A stretch of DNA of 64,000 nucleotides, from contig NZ_JAPNJW010000002.1 in assembly GCF_026626745.1 (NCBI RefSeq), positions 3,372,151-3,436,150 of the forward strand, in the 5' to 3' direction. This DNA is from Nannocystis sp. RBIL2. GTDB taxonomy: Bacteria; Myxococcota_A; Polyangia; Nannocystales; Nannocystaceae. Shown piece by piece: positions 30,331-38,513 of the stretch. Each line of letters begins with the position of its first letter. Positions within the stretch are counted from its first letter, which is position 1. The position numbers and the translations under genes were made by a program. The notes under the pieces were generated by a model. The model was given only the letters and a program-made list of their open reading frames with translations, did no database searches and was not told where the DNA came from.

Positions 30331-31518
30331 ATGACCGGCGTCCCGTACATCCTCTCGATCGACCACCTGCTCACCGACGAGGAGCGCCTGACCTGGCAGG
30401 CCGCGCGGGACTTCGGCGTCAAGCGGATCGCCCCGGTCATCGAGCAGCACTACGAGCGCGGCACCTTCCCGCGCGAGCTCATCCCCGAGTTCGCGGCCAT
30501 GGGCTTCCTCGGCGCCCCGCTGCACGGCTACGGCTGCGCCGGCATGAACCCGGTCGCCTACGGCCTGACGATGATCGAGCTCGAGCGGCAGGACAGCGGC
30601 ATCCGCAGCTTCTGCTCGGTCCAGTCGGCGCTGGCGATGTGGCCGATCTTCGCCTACGGCGACGAGGCCCAGCGCGAGCGCTGGCTGCCCGGCATGGCCC
30701 GCGGCGAGATCATCGGCGCCTTCGGCCTGACCGAGCCGAACAGCGGCAGCGACCCCGGCTCGATGCGCACCCACGCCCGCCAGCACGAAGCCGGCGGCGA
30801 CTACGTACTGACTGGCCAGAAGATGTGGATCACCAACAGCCCGATCGCCGACGTGCTGGTGGTGTGGGCCAAGACGCTCGACTTCGGCAGCGACACCCCC
30901 GTGATCCGCGGCTTCCTCGTCGAGCGCGGCATGGCCGGCCTGCAGACCCCGGAGACCCACGGCAAGCTCAGCCTGCGCGCCTCGATCACCGGCGAGATCG
31001 TGCTCGACGAGGTGCGCGTGCCGGCGAAAAACCTGCTGCCTGGCGTGCGCGGCCTCAAGGGTCCGCTCGGCTGCCTGACGCAGGCCCGCTACGGCATCGG
31101 CTGGGGCGCCGTCGGTGCGGCCATGAGCGTGTACGAGCGGGCGCGCGACTACACCTTGCAGCGCACGCAATTCGGGCGGCCGATCGCCGGCTTCCAGCTC
31201 ACCCAGCAGAAGCTCGTCGAGCTGCACAACGACATCGGCAAGGGCCTGCTGCTCGCCTACCACTTCGGCCGGCTCAAGCAGGACGGCAAGCTCACCCCCG
31301 AGCAGGTCTCGTACCTCAAGCGGGACAACGTGCGCATGGCCTTGGAGTCAGCCCGCACCGCGCGCTCGATGCTCGGCGGCAACGGCATCATGGGCGAGTT
31401 TCACATCATGCGTCACCTGTGCAACCTCGAGACGGTCTACACCTACGAGGGCACCCACGAGATCCACACTCTGGCGATCGGTCGCGCCCTGACCGGGCTG
31501 TCCGCCTTCGACAGCTGA
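30331..31518 (+). CDS. Acyl-CoA dehydrogenase, glutaryl-CoA dehydrogenase type
   Basis: A 395-residue FAD-dependent acyl-CoA dehydrogenase. IRSFCSVQSAL near residue 90 and the catalytic Glu in TYEGTHEIHTLAIGRALTG near residue 370 match glutaryl-CoA dehydrogenase, which converts glutaryl-CoA to crotonyl-CoA and CO2 in lysine/tryptophan breakdown. FGLTEPNSGSDPGSM is the FAD-binding segment. The ATG at 30331 follows a GGTAGACA box by 7 nt. No other lysine-degradation genes are nearby, so it stands alone between the MauE pair and sspB. Confidence 0.9.
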   Translation: MTGVPYILSIDHLLTDEERLTWQAARDFGVKRIAPVIEQHYERGTFPRELIPEFAAMGFLGAPLHGYGCAGMNPVAYGLTMIELERQDSGIRSFCSVQSALAMWPIFAYGDEAQRERWLPGMARGEIIGAFGLTEPNSGSDPGSMRTHARQHEAGGDYVLTGQKMWITNSPIADVLVVWAKTLDFGSDTPVIRGFLVERGMAGLQTPETHGKLSLRASITGEIVLDEVRVPAKNLLPGVRGLKGPLGCLTQARYGIGWGAVGAAMSVYERARDYTLQRTQFGRPIAGFQLTQQKLVELHNDIGKGLLLAYHFGRLKQDGKLTPEQVSYLKRDNVRMALESARTARSMLGGNGIMGEFHIMRHLCNLETVYTYEGTHEIHTLAIGRALTGLSAFDS

Positions 31519-31595
31519 GCGGGCCTTCTTGTAGGCGCAACCTCGCCAGCGCCGCGCCGCTCGCGGCGCCGTGCGGCCTCACGCGGGCAGCGGGC

Positions 31596-31748
31596 TCACC
31601 ACGTCAGCGGGATGACGCCCTGGACCACGAGGCCGATCAGCACCAGGGACAGCGACAGGATCAGCACGAAGAACCCGGTCGACGGCGCGGTGCCCGGCGT
31701 GGGCGCGGGCGCGTGGCAGGAGCAATAACCGGGGCCGTGGATCTGCAT
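31596..31748 (-). CDS. Very small membrane protein with N-terminal Cys-x-Cys
   Basis: A 50-residue peptide: MQIHGPGYCSCHAPAP, then a Thr/Pro-rich spacer, one strong transmembrane helix (FFVLILSLSLVLIGLVVQG) and a short tail. TAAGCT lies 11 nt before the ATG. The composition is convincing for a real membrane microprotein; the GYCSCH motif could bind metal. No family is recognised. Confidence 0.55.
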   Translation of the reverse strand: MQIHGPGYCSCHAPAPTPGTAPSTGFFVLILSLSLVLIGLVVQGVIPLTW

Positions 31749-31960
31749 CGGACGGCCCGAGCTTAGCACGCCGCTCCGGGGCGCGCGCAAATCGGGCCAG
31801 GAGGAGCCCCTCGTGCGAACACGCGGACGCGGGCGGACGGGCTGCGCGGCGAGCGGACTTGCGAGGCGCCGCGACGGAGGACACGCGATGCGGCCGAGAG
31901 CGGAGGTCCCGGCGCCGCGCGGAAAGGGCCGCGACCCTCGCCAGTCCGGTCGACTTCCGC

Positions 31961-31966
31961 TAGCTT
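31961..31966 (+). promoter_or_regulatory. -10 box TAGCTT for sspB
   Basis: TAGCTT is separated by 9 nt from the ATG at 31976, with no Shine-Dalgarno between them. The 227 bp between 31749 and 31975 show no other feature. Confidence 0.45.
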
Positions 31967-31975
31967 AGGCGGGCC

Positions 31976-32533
31976 ATGGTCCACCCGGTCCAGAGTGTCA
32001 TCGAGTCGCTGTACGCGGCCGGTCGCTGCCCACGCCTCCACGTCGACGCGACCCACGCCTCGGTGACGGTGCCGGACTTCATCCGCCAGCAGTGGCGCGA
32101 GCGGCTCATCATCGACCTCGACGCCAGCTACCCGCTCGACCTGGTGTTCGGCGAGACCGGCCTCGCGGCCGACCTCTCGTTCGGCGGGCACGTGACCCGC
32201 TGCTCGTTCCCCTGGGAGTCGATCTACATCGTCACCGACCGCTCCACCGGCCGCGGCATCGTCCTCGACCGCCACGTCCCCGAGTCGGTCAAGCGCCAGG
32301 CCGCCGGCCAGCAGCCGACGCCGGCCTTCGACAGCGCGATCACCAAGATCGAGCCGCCGGCCGAGGCCAAGCCCGAGCTGCGGCGCGTCGAGGCCGAGCC
32401 CGCCGAGGCCGAGGCCGAGGCCGAGCCCGCCGTGGCGCCCGAAGCCGCGCCGCCCGCCGCCGCGGCCAGCCCGAGCGACGACCAGGCCAAGAAGCGCCGC
32501 GCCGCCTTCCGCGTCATCGACGGCGGCGGTTGA
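31976..32533 (+). CDS. sspB: ClpXP adaptor SspB
   Basis: A 185-residue SspB-type adaptor that delivers ssrA-tagged proteins to ClpXP. The substrate-binding domain occupies residues 1-110: VTVPDFIRQQWRERLIIDL, then LSFGGHVTRCSFPWESIY and STGRGIVL all match. A long Ala/Glu/Pro-rich flexible linker follows, and the C-terminal RRAAFRVIDGGG resembles the short tail that docks onto the ClpX N-domain. The -10 box and short leader suggest independent transcription. Confidence 0.9.
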   Translation: MVHPVQSVIESLYAAGRCPRLHVDATHASVTVPDFIRQQWRERLIIDLDASYPLDLVFGETGLAADLSFGGHVTRCSFPWESIYIVTDRSTGRGIVLDRHVPESVKRQAAGQQPTPAFDSAITKIEPPAEAKPELRRVEAEPAEAEAEAEPAVAPEAAPPAAAASPSDDQAKKRRAAFRVIDGGG

Positions 32534-32667
32534 TCGGCCGACGTGGCACGATCGTTCTTCATCGCGATCGCCGACCCGCGACGATCGCCGCGCTCGCACT
32601 TCAGCCGGTCGGCCGGCGCACGGCGGCCTGACCCGGCGCTCACCCTTCGCCCCAGCGGAGCCCGGCC

Positions 32668-32964
32668 ATGAAGCTCGCGGTCACCATCGTCACCCTCTTC
32701 TTCGCCCTGATCGCGGCGCTGTGGATCGCCTTCGTCCGCGCCCCGCCGCCGCACGAAGTGTGTCAGCGCAAGGCCGACATCCTGCGCGCCGAGGCCGGCG
32801 GCGAGCACGGCGAGGCCGTCGACAACCTGCTCGACCAGTACCGCCTCGGCTGTCGCAAACAGGCCGAGGCCCTGCTCCAGCTGCGCGGCAAGCTCGTCTA
32901 CGCGCGCCACGCCAAGTGCGTGATGGCGGCGCGTACGTTGGCTGACGCCGAGCGGTGCGGCTGA
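32668..32964 (+). CDS. Small membrane-anchored or secreted Cys-containing protein
   Basis: A 98-residue protein with one N-terminal hydrophobic helix (KLAVTIVTLFFALIAALWIAF split near the end) and an acidic/basic helical remainder holding four cysteines (HEVCQRK, LGCRKQ, AKCVMA, ERCG), which may form a helical hairpin with two disulfides. No family is recognised. It sits between sspB and tcdA in the same direction. Confidence 0.62.
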   Translation: MKLAVTIVTLFFALIAALWIAFVRAPPPHEVCQRKADILRAEAGGEHGEAVDNLLDQYRLGCRKQAEALLQLRGKLVYARHAKCVMAARTLADAERCG

Positions 32965-32990
32965 GCCCTCGACCCGCCGGGCCGGACCTC

Positions 32991-32996
32991 TATACT
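32991..32996 (+). promoter_or_regulatory. -10 box TATACT for tcdA
   Basis: TATACT is 11 nt before the ATG at 33008 and has no ribosome-binding site after it. It is one of the better -10 matches in the window. Confidence 0.5.
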
Positions 32997-33007
32997 CCGG
33001 CCTCGCC

Positions 33008-33907
33008 ATGACCACGCAGTTCATCCCGAGCGCCGGCCTGTTCCCCGCGCGCAAGGCCGCCGCCCCGGCAGCCGCCCCGGCCGTCGCCGACGACGAGACC
33101 AGCACCTACAAGCTCCACCGCCGCTTCGACCGCATGGGTCGGCTGGTCGGCGACCCCGGCATGCAGAAGCTGTTCGCCAGCCACGTCGTCGTCGTCGGCC
33201 TCGGCGGCGTCGGCAGCTGGGCCGCCGAGTCGCTGGCCCGCAGCGGCGTCGGCAAGCTCACCATCGTCGACTTCGACCTGATCTGCGTGACCAACGCCAA
33301 CCGCCAGCTGCACGCCGTGCGCGGCACCACCGGCAAGCCCAAGGCCGCGGTCATGGCCGAGCGCCTGCGCCTCATCAACCCGCGCTGCGAGGTCGTGCCG
33401 CGCCAGGAGTTCTACAACGCCGCCGCCAGCGACGAGCTGCTGGCCGGCGCGCCCGACCTGGTGGTCGACGCGATCGACAACCTGGCCGCCAAGACGCACC
33501 TGATCGCCACCTGTCGCAAGCGGCAGATCCCGCTGGTCGTCTCGGGCGGCGCGTCGGGCCGCATGGATCCGACGCAGATCCGGATCGCCGACCTCAACGC
33601 CGTGGAGAACGACCCGTTCCTGGCCGCCACCCGCAAGCTGCTGCGCAAGCACCACGAGTTCCCCCACCGCGACAAGGAGTCGTGGGGGATCTCCGCCGTC
33701 TACTCGCCCGAGCCCGCCCGCGACCCGCTCGAGCTCGACTACGACGGCGGCGAGGGCTTCCGCTGCGTCTGCCCCCAGGGCGAGAACGACCTCCACGGCT
33801 GCATGCACCGCAACGTCATCTACGGCACCGCCAGCTTCGTCACCGGCGCCTTCGGCCTCGCCTGCGCCAGCGCGGCCGTCCGCACCCTGCTCGGCCAGCC
33901 CGTCTGA
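33008..33907 (+). CDS. tcdA: tRNA threonylcarbamoyladenosine dehydratase (ThiF/E1-like)
   Basis: A 299-residue ThiF/MoeB-superfamily adenylating enzyme. The nucleotide-binding VVVVGLGGVGSWAAESLARS is near residue 60, followed by DFDLICVTNANRQ (the E1 D-x-D...N..RQ pattern). The C-terminal half has the TcdA-specific KESWGISAVYSPE and FVTGAFGLA. TcdA catalyses ATP-dependent cyclisation of t6A to ct6A at position 37 of tRNAs. An Ala/Pro-rich N-terminal extension of about 30 residues precedes the domain. Convergent with the ArsA-like gene; two hairpins separate them. Confidence 0.9.
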   Translation: MTTQFIPSAGLFPARKAAAPAAAPAVADDETSTYKLHRRFDRMGRLVGDPGMQKLFASHVVVVGLGGVGSWAAESLARSGVGKLTIVDFDLICVTNANRQLHAVRGTTGKPKAAVMAERLRLINPRCEVVPRQEFYNAAASDELLAGAPDLVVDAIDNLAAKTHLIATCRKRQIPLVVSGGASGRMDPTQIRIADLNAVENDPFLAATRKLLRKHHEFPHRDKESWGISAVYSPEPARDPLELDYDGGEGFRCVCPQGENDLHGCMHRNVIYGTASFVTGAFGLACASAAVRTLLGQPV

Positions 33908-33918
33908 ACCTGTCCGAA

Positions 33919-33983
33919 GGGGCATGTTCTCGGGAACATGCCCCCTCGCACATGCCTGCTCGAGCATGTCCGTTCGGACATGC
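33919..33983. repeat. Two palindrome-family hairpins between convergent genes
   Basis: GGGGCATGTTC-TCGG-GAACATGCCCC is an 11-bp perfect stem at 33919-33944. GCATGTCC-GTTC-GGACATGC is an 8-bp perfect stem at 33964-33983. Further unpaired CATG-core half-motifs lie between them. Confidence 0.75.
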
Positions 33984-33998
33984 CCGATAGTACAGCCT

Positions 33999-35129
33999 TC
34001 AGCTGCCCCAGCGGACGAACTGGGCCACCAGCTCGGCCAGGTCGGCCACCGACGTCGGCGCCGGGTCGCGCAGCGGCAGCAGCCACAGCGGCAGGCGCGG
34101 GTAGGCGCGCGTCAGCGCTTGCCCGGCCGCGACCGACTGCTCGCCCTGGACGCGCAGGCCCGCGTACACCCCGAGCACCCGCTGCAACATGTCGTCGAGG
34201 ACAGCCGGCTCGACTTGCTCGGCCAGCGCCGCGCGGACCGCCTCGACCGGCGGCGCCGGCGGGAACGGCGGCAGCACGCGGTTGAGCACCACGCTGTCGA
34301 CCCGCAGGCCGCGGTCGTGCAGCACGCGGAGGAAGTCGAGCCCCTCGCGCACGCTGAGCGGCGACGCGGACGTCGCCAACACCACCCCGGTCTCGGGCGA
34401 CGTGAGCAACGTCGAGAAGTCGCCGGCCCGCTGCTGGAACGCGGAGAGCACCCCGGAGAAGTCGCGCAGGAACGCCCCCAGCTCCGCCAGGAATTCGCCG
34501 CCACCGATCGCCCCGAGGGCCTTCAGCACCACCCCGTTGCCCACCCCCAACAGGCGCGCGCCGAGCTTGCCGCCGCCGGTGATGATGCGCGTCGCCGGGT
34601 TGGTCACGACCTCGTGGATCCGCTCGGGCGCGCTGAGGAAGTCGATCGCGTTGGCGGTCGGCGGCGTGTCGAGCACGATCAGGTCGTAGCGGCGCTCCGC
34701 GTGCAGGATCTGCAGCTGGGCCATCGCCGCGTACTCGAGCGCCCCGCCGAGGTTCTCGGCGATCGCGCGGTAGATCGGGTTCTGCGTGATCTGGCGGGCC
34801 GCCGCCGGCGACTCCGCATAGGCGCGGACGATGCGGTCGAACACCACGTCCGGGGCCAGCAGCAGCGCGTGCAGGCTGCCCTGGCCGCCCTCCGGCAGGG
34901 CCACCGGCAGCTCCTCGCCCGCGCGGGCCCGGTCCTGCCCCAGCGCCTGAGCCAGCCGGAGCGACGGGTCGATCGTCACCACCAGCACGCGCTTGCCCTG
35001 GCGCGCCGCGCCGAGCGCCAGCGCCGCCGCGCAGGTCGTCTTGCCGACCCCGCCCGGACCGACGCACAGCAGCACGCGGCGCGACGGCCCCGCGGACAGC
35101 GGGTCCCCTCCTGGTCTGGGTGAGGTCAT
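33999..35129 (-). CDS. ArsA/GET3-family ATPase (first of two)
   Basis: A 376-residue deviant-Walker ATPase. The P-loop is CVGPGGVGKTT near residue 25, the switch I region has DPSLRLAQAL, and LIVLDTPPTANAIDFL is the Walker B-like segment. ArsA/GET3 proteins act in arsenite export or tail-anchored membrane protein delivery; in myxobacteria and actinobacteria paired ArsA-like ATPases of unknown role are common. The first Lys of the KGGxGKT signature is replaced (GPGGVGKT), so it lacks the usual signature Lys. A second member lies at 35758. Confidence 0.85.
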   Translation of the reverse strand: MTSPRPGGDPLSAGPSRRVLLCVGPGGVGKTTCAAALALGAARQGKRVLVVTIDPSLRLAQALGQDRARAGEELPVALPEGGQGSLHALLLAPDVVFDRIVRAYAESPAAARQITQNPIYRAIAENLGGALEYAAMAQLQILHAERRYDLIVLDTPPTANAIDFLSAPERIHEVVTNPATRIITGGGKLGARLLGVGNGVVLKALGAIGGGEFLAELGAFLRDFSGVLSAFQQRAGDFSTLLTSPETGVVLATSASPLSVREGLDFLRVLHDRGLRVDSVVLNRVLPPFPPAPPVEAVRAALAEQVEPAVLDDMLQRVLGVYAGLRVQGEQSVAAGQALTRAYPRLPLWLLPLRDPAPTSVADLAELVAQFVRWGS

Positions 35130-35181
35130 CGCCGGCCCACCACCTCGGTCCGGGCCGTGGACGCGCCCGAAAGAAATGCCG

Positions 35182-35187
35182 TAGTCT
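35182..35187 (+). promoter_or_regulatory. -10 box TAGTCT for the biotinyl carrier gene
   Basis: TAGTCT ends 8 nt before the GTG at 35196. This placement favours GTG 35196 over the upstream in-frame GTG at 35157, which would put the box inside the coding region. Confidence 0.45.
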
Positions 35188-35195
35188 CGCCCACC

Positions 35196-35717
35196 GTGAG
35201 CGCGAGCAGAGAGTTTGTCGTGCGAGTCGGCGAGCGCGAGCTCGTCGCCAAGGTCACCGCCTCCGACCCGCCCGTCGTCATCGTCGACGGCGTCGCCCAC
35301 GAGGTCACGCCGGTCGCCGGCGGGCGCACCCACGTGCGCGTGCAGGGCGAGGCCGCCCAGCGGATCGTCAGCCTCGACGGCCAGGGCCTGCCCACGGCCG
35401 CGTCCGTCGGCGGCGTTGCGATCGGCCTCGACGTCCGCACCGCCCAGGCCGCCGCCCGCGACGCCGCCCTCGCGGCTGGCCGCACCGGCGGCGCCGGCGG
35501 CGGGCTCGTCAAGGCGCCGATGCCCGGCCGGGTCGTCCGCGTGCTCGTCAGCGCCGGCCAGAGCGTCGAGCGCGGCACCCCGCTCGTCATCGTCGAGGCG
35601 ATGAAGATGGAGAACGAGCTGCTCGCCACGATCGCCGGCGTCGTCAAGACCGTGCACGTCGGCGAGGGCGTCGCAGTCGACGCCGGCCAGGCCCTGATCG
35701 AGCTCGACCCGTCCTGA
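35196..35717 (+). CDS. Biotinyl (acyl-CoA carboxylase) carrier protein
   Basis: About 173 residues. The C-terminal domain is a biotinyl domain: KAPMPGRVVRVLVSAGQSV then IVEAMKMENEL, in which the Lys of EAMKM is biotinylated. The N-terminal part (VVRVGERELVAKV, VVIVDGVAHEVTPV) resembles the BT-like region preceding the biotinyl domain in methylcrotonyl/propionyl-CoA carboxylase subunits. No biotin carboxylase or carboxyltransferase gene is adjacent, so its partner enzyme is elsewhere. The start is uncertain (GTG 35157 or 35196). Confidence 0.88.
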   Translation: MSASREFVVRVGERELVAKVTASDPPVVIVDGVAHEVTPVAGGRTHVRVQGEAAQRIVSLDGQGLPTAASVGGVAIGLDVRTAQAAARDAALAAGRTGGAGGGLVKAPMPGRVVRVLVSAGQSVERGTPLVIVEAMKMENELLATIAGVVKTVHVGEGVAVDAGQALIELDPS

Positions 35718-35757
35718 AGGTCATGTCCTGAGGGACCTGTCCGATTGACCATCTGAT

Positions 35758-36723
35758 TCACGCGGCCCTCCGCGGCTCGAGCGTCGCCAGCACGTCCTCC
35801 ACGTCGCCCAGCCCGGCGAACCCCTGGAAGCGCCACGGCAGCGAGATCACCGGCGGCACGCGGCGGCCCGCGGCCTGTTCGCCGGCCAGCCAGGCCTCGA
35901 CGTGACCGCGCTGGCGGGCCGCCTGTTGCGCGACCACGTTGGTGGCTGCCAGCACGCGCGCGACCTGGCCGTCGGGGTCGAGCGCCGCCGGGCCGGCCTG
36001 GAACGCGGGCAGCTCGGGCCAGGTGCCGTTGACGAAGATCCCGCCGATGTGCACGTGCGACTCGCTGCGCAGCGACGCCGCCATCTCGCCCAGCTCGGTC
36101 AGCGGCCAGCGGTCGGGCAGGCCGACCAGCACCGCCTGCGTCACCGCCGGGTCTTCGAGGCTGGCTTGCATCGCCTGCGCCTCGCGGGGCAGCGGCCCGA
36201 CGCGCACCGTCTTCAGGATGGCTTGCGGGATCCCCAGCGTGTAGCGGAGGTGGCCCGTCGCCGGCCCGTCGAACACCACCACGTCGAAGCTGCGCGCGCG
36301 CACCGCCTCGTGCCAGATCTTGCCGAGCACCGCGAAGTCGTCGAGGCCGGGCACCGCGCGCACGAGCCGGCGGATCGGCGCGCTGTCGAAGACTGCGCCC
36401 GCGATCCGCTCGCTGCGCATCACCAGCGCTCCGTACTCGCGCACGCACACCGTCGGCACCACGCGCTGGATGTAGAGGCCTGGGCCGGCGACCGACGGCG
36501 TCTCGGCCAGCGTGCGTTGACCGAGCATCCACGCCAGGCGGTCGTCGAGGCCGACTGTCGCCACCAGCACCCGCCGGCCGCGCCGGGCCAGGGACAGGCC
36601 GAGGAGCGCGGCGACCGTCGTTCTGCCGACGCCGCCCTTGCCGCTGACGATCAGCATCTGGCGTGGAGCGAGGGCGTCGAGGACGGCTCCGAACCCGGAG
36701 GCGGGGGCGCTGGAGACAGCCAT
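35758..36723 (-). CDS. ArsA/GET3-family ATPase (second of two) with Arg in the P-loop
   Basis: A 321-residue ArsA-like ATPase. The signature Lys is kept in SGKGGVGRTT near residue 27, but the P-loop Lys that contacts the beta/gamma phosphates is Arg (GVGRTT rather than GVGKTT). The Walker B-like strand reads DVVVFDGPATGHLRY. The first copy at 33999 has the complementary change, lacking the signature Lys but keeping the P-loop Lys, which raises the idea of an asymmetric heterodimer. The start ATG 36723 is chosen because the sequence upstream is not family-like. Confidence 0.82.
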   Translation of the reverse strand: MAVSSAPASGFGAVLDALAPRQMLIVSGKGGVGRTTVAALLGLSLARRGRRVLVATVGLDDRLAWMLGQRTLAETPSVAGPGLYIQRVVPTVCVREYGALVMRSERIAGAVFDSAPIRRLVRAVPGLDDFAVLGKIWHEAVRARSFDVVVFDGPATGHLRYTLGIPQAILKTVRVGPLPREAQAMQASLEDPAVTQAVLVGLPDRWPLTELGEMAASLRSESHVHIGGIFVNGTWPELPAFQAGPAALDPDGQVARVLAATNVVAQQAARQRGHVEAWLAGEQAAGRRVPPVISLPWRFQGFAGLGDVEDVLATLEPRRAA

Positions 36724-36883
36724 GGGGCGGGGCGAACCTTGGCACAGACCCGGGCCGCTCGCTACCAGAAGGCGCCAAACCCTCACGTGCGCCTGCCCTC
36801 CTGGGGAGGTCTCCGGCCGCGCCCTTGACCTCCCCGCCGCTGGCGACCATTCTCCGCGCACGATCGGTCGGGAGATTACGGAC

Positions 36884-37675
36884 GTGGCAGTCGAGATCAA
36901 GAGCAAGCGCGACATCGAGAAGATGCGGGCCACGTGCCGGCTGGCGGCCTCGGTGCTCGATCACATCGCCCCGCACGTCGTCCCCGGCGTCACCACCGGC
37001 CAGCTCGACAAGATCTGCCACGAGTACATCGTCAGCCACGGCGCCTACCCCTCGCCGCTCAATTACAAGGGCTTCCCGCGCTCGATCTGCACCTCGGTCA
37101 ACGAGGTCATCTGCCACGGCATCCCCGGCGACCAGGTGCTGAACGCCGGCGACATCATCAACATCGACATCACCACCACCCTCGACGGCTACTTCGGCGA
37201 CTGCTCCGACATGTTCGTCGTCGGCGGCAGCACCACCCCCGAGGCCCAGCAGCTCGTCGACGTCACCCGCGAGTCGCTGTGGCTCGGCATCGCCGAGGTC
37301 GGCCCGACCAAGCGGATCGGCGACATCGGCGCGGCGATCTACGAGTTCGCCCACGGCCGCCACGGCTACGGCGTCGTCGAGGCCTTCTGCGGCCACGGCA
37401 TCGGCCGCGAGTTCCACATGCCGCCGCAGGTCTCGCACGTCGGCAAGCGCGGCAACGGCCTGCGCATGAAGCCGGGCATGACCTTCACCATCGAGCCGAT
37501 GATCAACATCGGCACCCCCCACTGCGACATCCTGGCCGACGGCTGGACCGCCGTCACCAAGGACCTCAAGTGGAGCGCCCAGGTCGAGCACACCATCCTC
37601 GTCACCGACCACGGCTTCGAGGTCCTCACCCTGCGCGACGCCTCCTGGCGGCCGGCCTGGGCTCGCGCCAGCTGA
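36884..37675 (+). CDS. map: Type I methionine aminopeptidase
   Basis: A 263-residue methionine aminopeptidase that removes the initiator Met from nascent proteins. The metal ligands are visible: two Asp in NIDITTTLDGYFGDCSDMF, His in CGHGIGREFH, Glu in FTIEPMINIG, and Glu in VEHTILVTDHG. HHEY-type substrate residues (ICHEYIVSHGAYPSPLNY) are present. GTG 36884 places the start just before KSKRDIEKMR, the usual beginning. It is divergent from the ArsA-like gene. A perfect ATGTCCCG/CGGGACAT palindrome begins in its stop codon. Confidence 0.93.
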   Translation: MAVEIKSKRDIEKMRATCRLAASVLDHIAPHVVPGVTTGQLDKICHEYIVSHGAYPSPLNYKGFPRSICTSVNEVICHGIPGDQVLNAGDIINIDITTTLDGYFGDCSDMFVVGGSTTPEAQQLVDVTRESLWLGIAEVGPTKRIGDIGAAIYEFAHGRHGYGVVEAFCGHGIGREFHMPPQVSHVGKRGNGLRMKPGMTFTIEPMINIGTPHCDILADGWTAVTKDLKWSAQVEHTILVTDHGFEVLTLRDASWRPAWARAS

Positions 37676-37790
37676 TGTCCCGCGGGACATGACCCTTCGG
37701 CCAGGCTCATCTCTGCGAGCATGTCCCCCGGGACATGCCCGATAGCCCCTGTCCCCGGGAACATGCCCTCCGGGACATGCCCCGAAGCGC
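37675..37790. repeat. Cluster of palindrome-family motifs between convergent genes
   Basis: ATGTCCCGCGGGACAT at 37675-37690 is a perfect 16-bp palindrome. GCATGTCCC-CC-GGGACATGC at 37719-37738 is a 9-bp stem. Two direct CGGGA(A)CATGCCC copies follow near 37756-37782. The cluster separates convergent map and the TetR gene. Confidence 0.75.
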
Positions 37791-38405
37791 TCAGCCGGCC
37801 GCGCGCGGCCGAGCGCGCGCCAGCGCCCCGTGCAGCAGCAGGTCGACCAGGCGCTGCAGCCACGCGTCGTCGACGGGCGCGCGGTCGAAGAACAGGCGGC
37901 GGTTGAGGGCCGCGCCGAGCACGTCGAACAGCAGCTTCGCGTCGACGCCCGGCGCGATCTCGCCGCGCTGCTCCGCCGCCTCGAGGACCGCGCGCGGCAC
38001 CGCCTCGAAGTTCGCGCGCAGCGAGCGGACGATCGCCGCCAGCTCCGGGTCGTCGCCCTCGACCACGAACAGGCGGAACAGCCCCTGGTACTCGGCCTGG
38101 CTTCCCCGCGCGGCGATCCTGCGGGCGATCGCCAGCAGGTCTTCGCGCAGCGAGCCGCTGCCCGCGACCGCGAAGGCGTCGCTGGCGATCGACAGCAGCG
38201 CGTCGCGGACCAGCTCCTGCTTGGTCGGCCAGCGCCGGTACACGGTCGTCTTGTTGACCCCCGCGATCGCGGCCACGTCCTCGATGCGCAGCCCGTGGTA
38301 GCCGGCCCGGGCGACCTCGCGCAGCGTGGCCGCGAGCACCCCACGCACGACGGCCTCGCCGCGCACCAGCGGCTCCGACTTACCCTTCCGTTTCGCCTGG
38401 ACCAC
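37791..38405 (-). CDS. TetR-family transcriptional regulator
   Basis: A 204-residue TetR repressor from a GTG start. The N-terminal helix-turn-helix reads LREVARAGYHGLRIEDVAA then IAGVNKTTVYRRWPTKQEL, typical of the family. The rest is the helical ligand-binding/dimer domain. It is divergently transcribed from the P450 gene, and the 108-bp gap has two matching 21-bp inverted repeats, the expected operators, so it probably represses the P450 and itself. Confidence 0.9.
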   Translation of the reverse strand: MVQAKRKGKSEPLVRGEAVVRGVLAATLREVARAGYHGLRIEDVAAIAGVNKTTVYRRWPTKQELVRDALLSIASDAFAVAGSGSLREDLLAIARRIAARGSQAEYQGLFRLFVVEGDDPELAAIVRSLRANFEAVPRAVLEAAEQRGEIAPGVDAKLLFDVLGAALNRRLFFDRAPVDDAWLQRLVDLLLHGALARARPRAAG

Positions 38406-38440
38406 GGGCCGCTCCAGCGTAACACCGCCTCCGGAGGTTC

Positions 38441-38461
38441 ATCGCAACTTTCTGTTGCCAT
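38441..38461. promoter_or_regulatory. TetR-type operator A
   Basis: ATCGCAAC-N5-GTTGCCAT, a 21-bp inverted repeat with one mismatch. It matches operator B at 38486 and is closer to the TetR gene. Confidence 0.7.
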
Positions 38462-38485
38462 CACCTCGCGCCGTGTCACCCTGAC

Positions 38486-38506
38486 ATCGCAACAACGAGT
38501 TGCGAT
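38486..38506. promoter_or_regulatory. TetR-type operator B
   Basis: ATCGCAAC-N5-GTTGCGAT, a perfect 8-bp inverted repeat with a 5-nt spacer. It lies 7 nt before the P450 start, where a bound repressor would block initiation. The centre-to-centre distance to operator A is 45 bp. Confidence 0.75.
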
Positions 38507-38513
38507 ACCGCCC

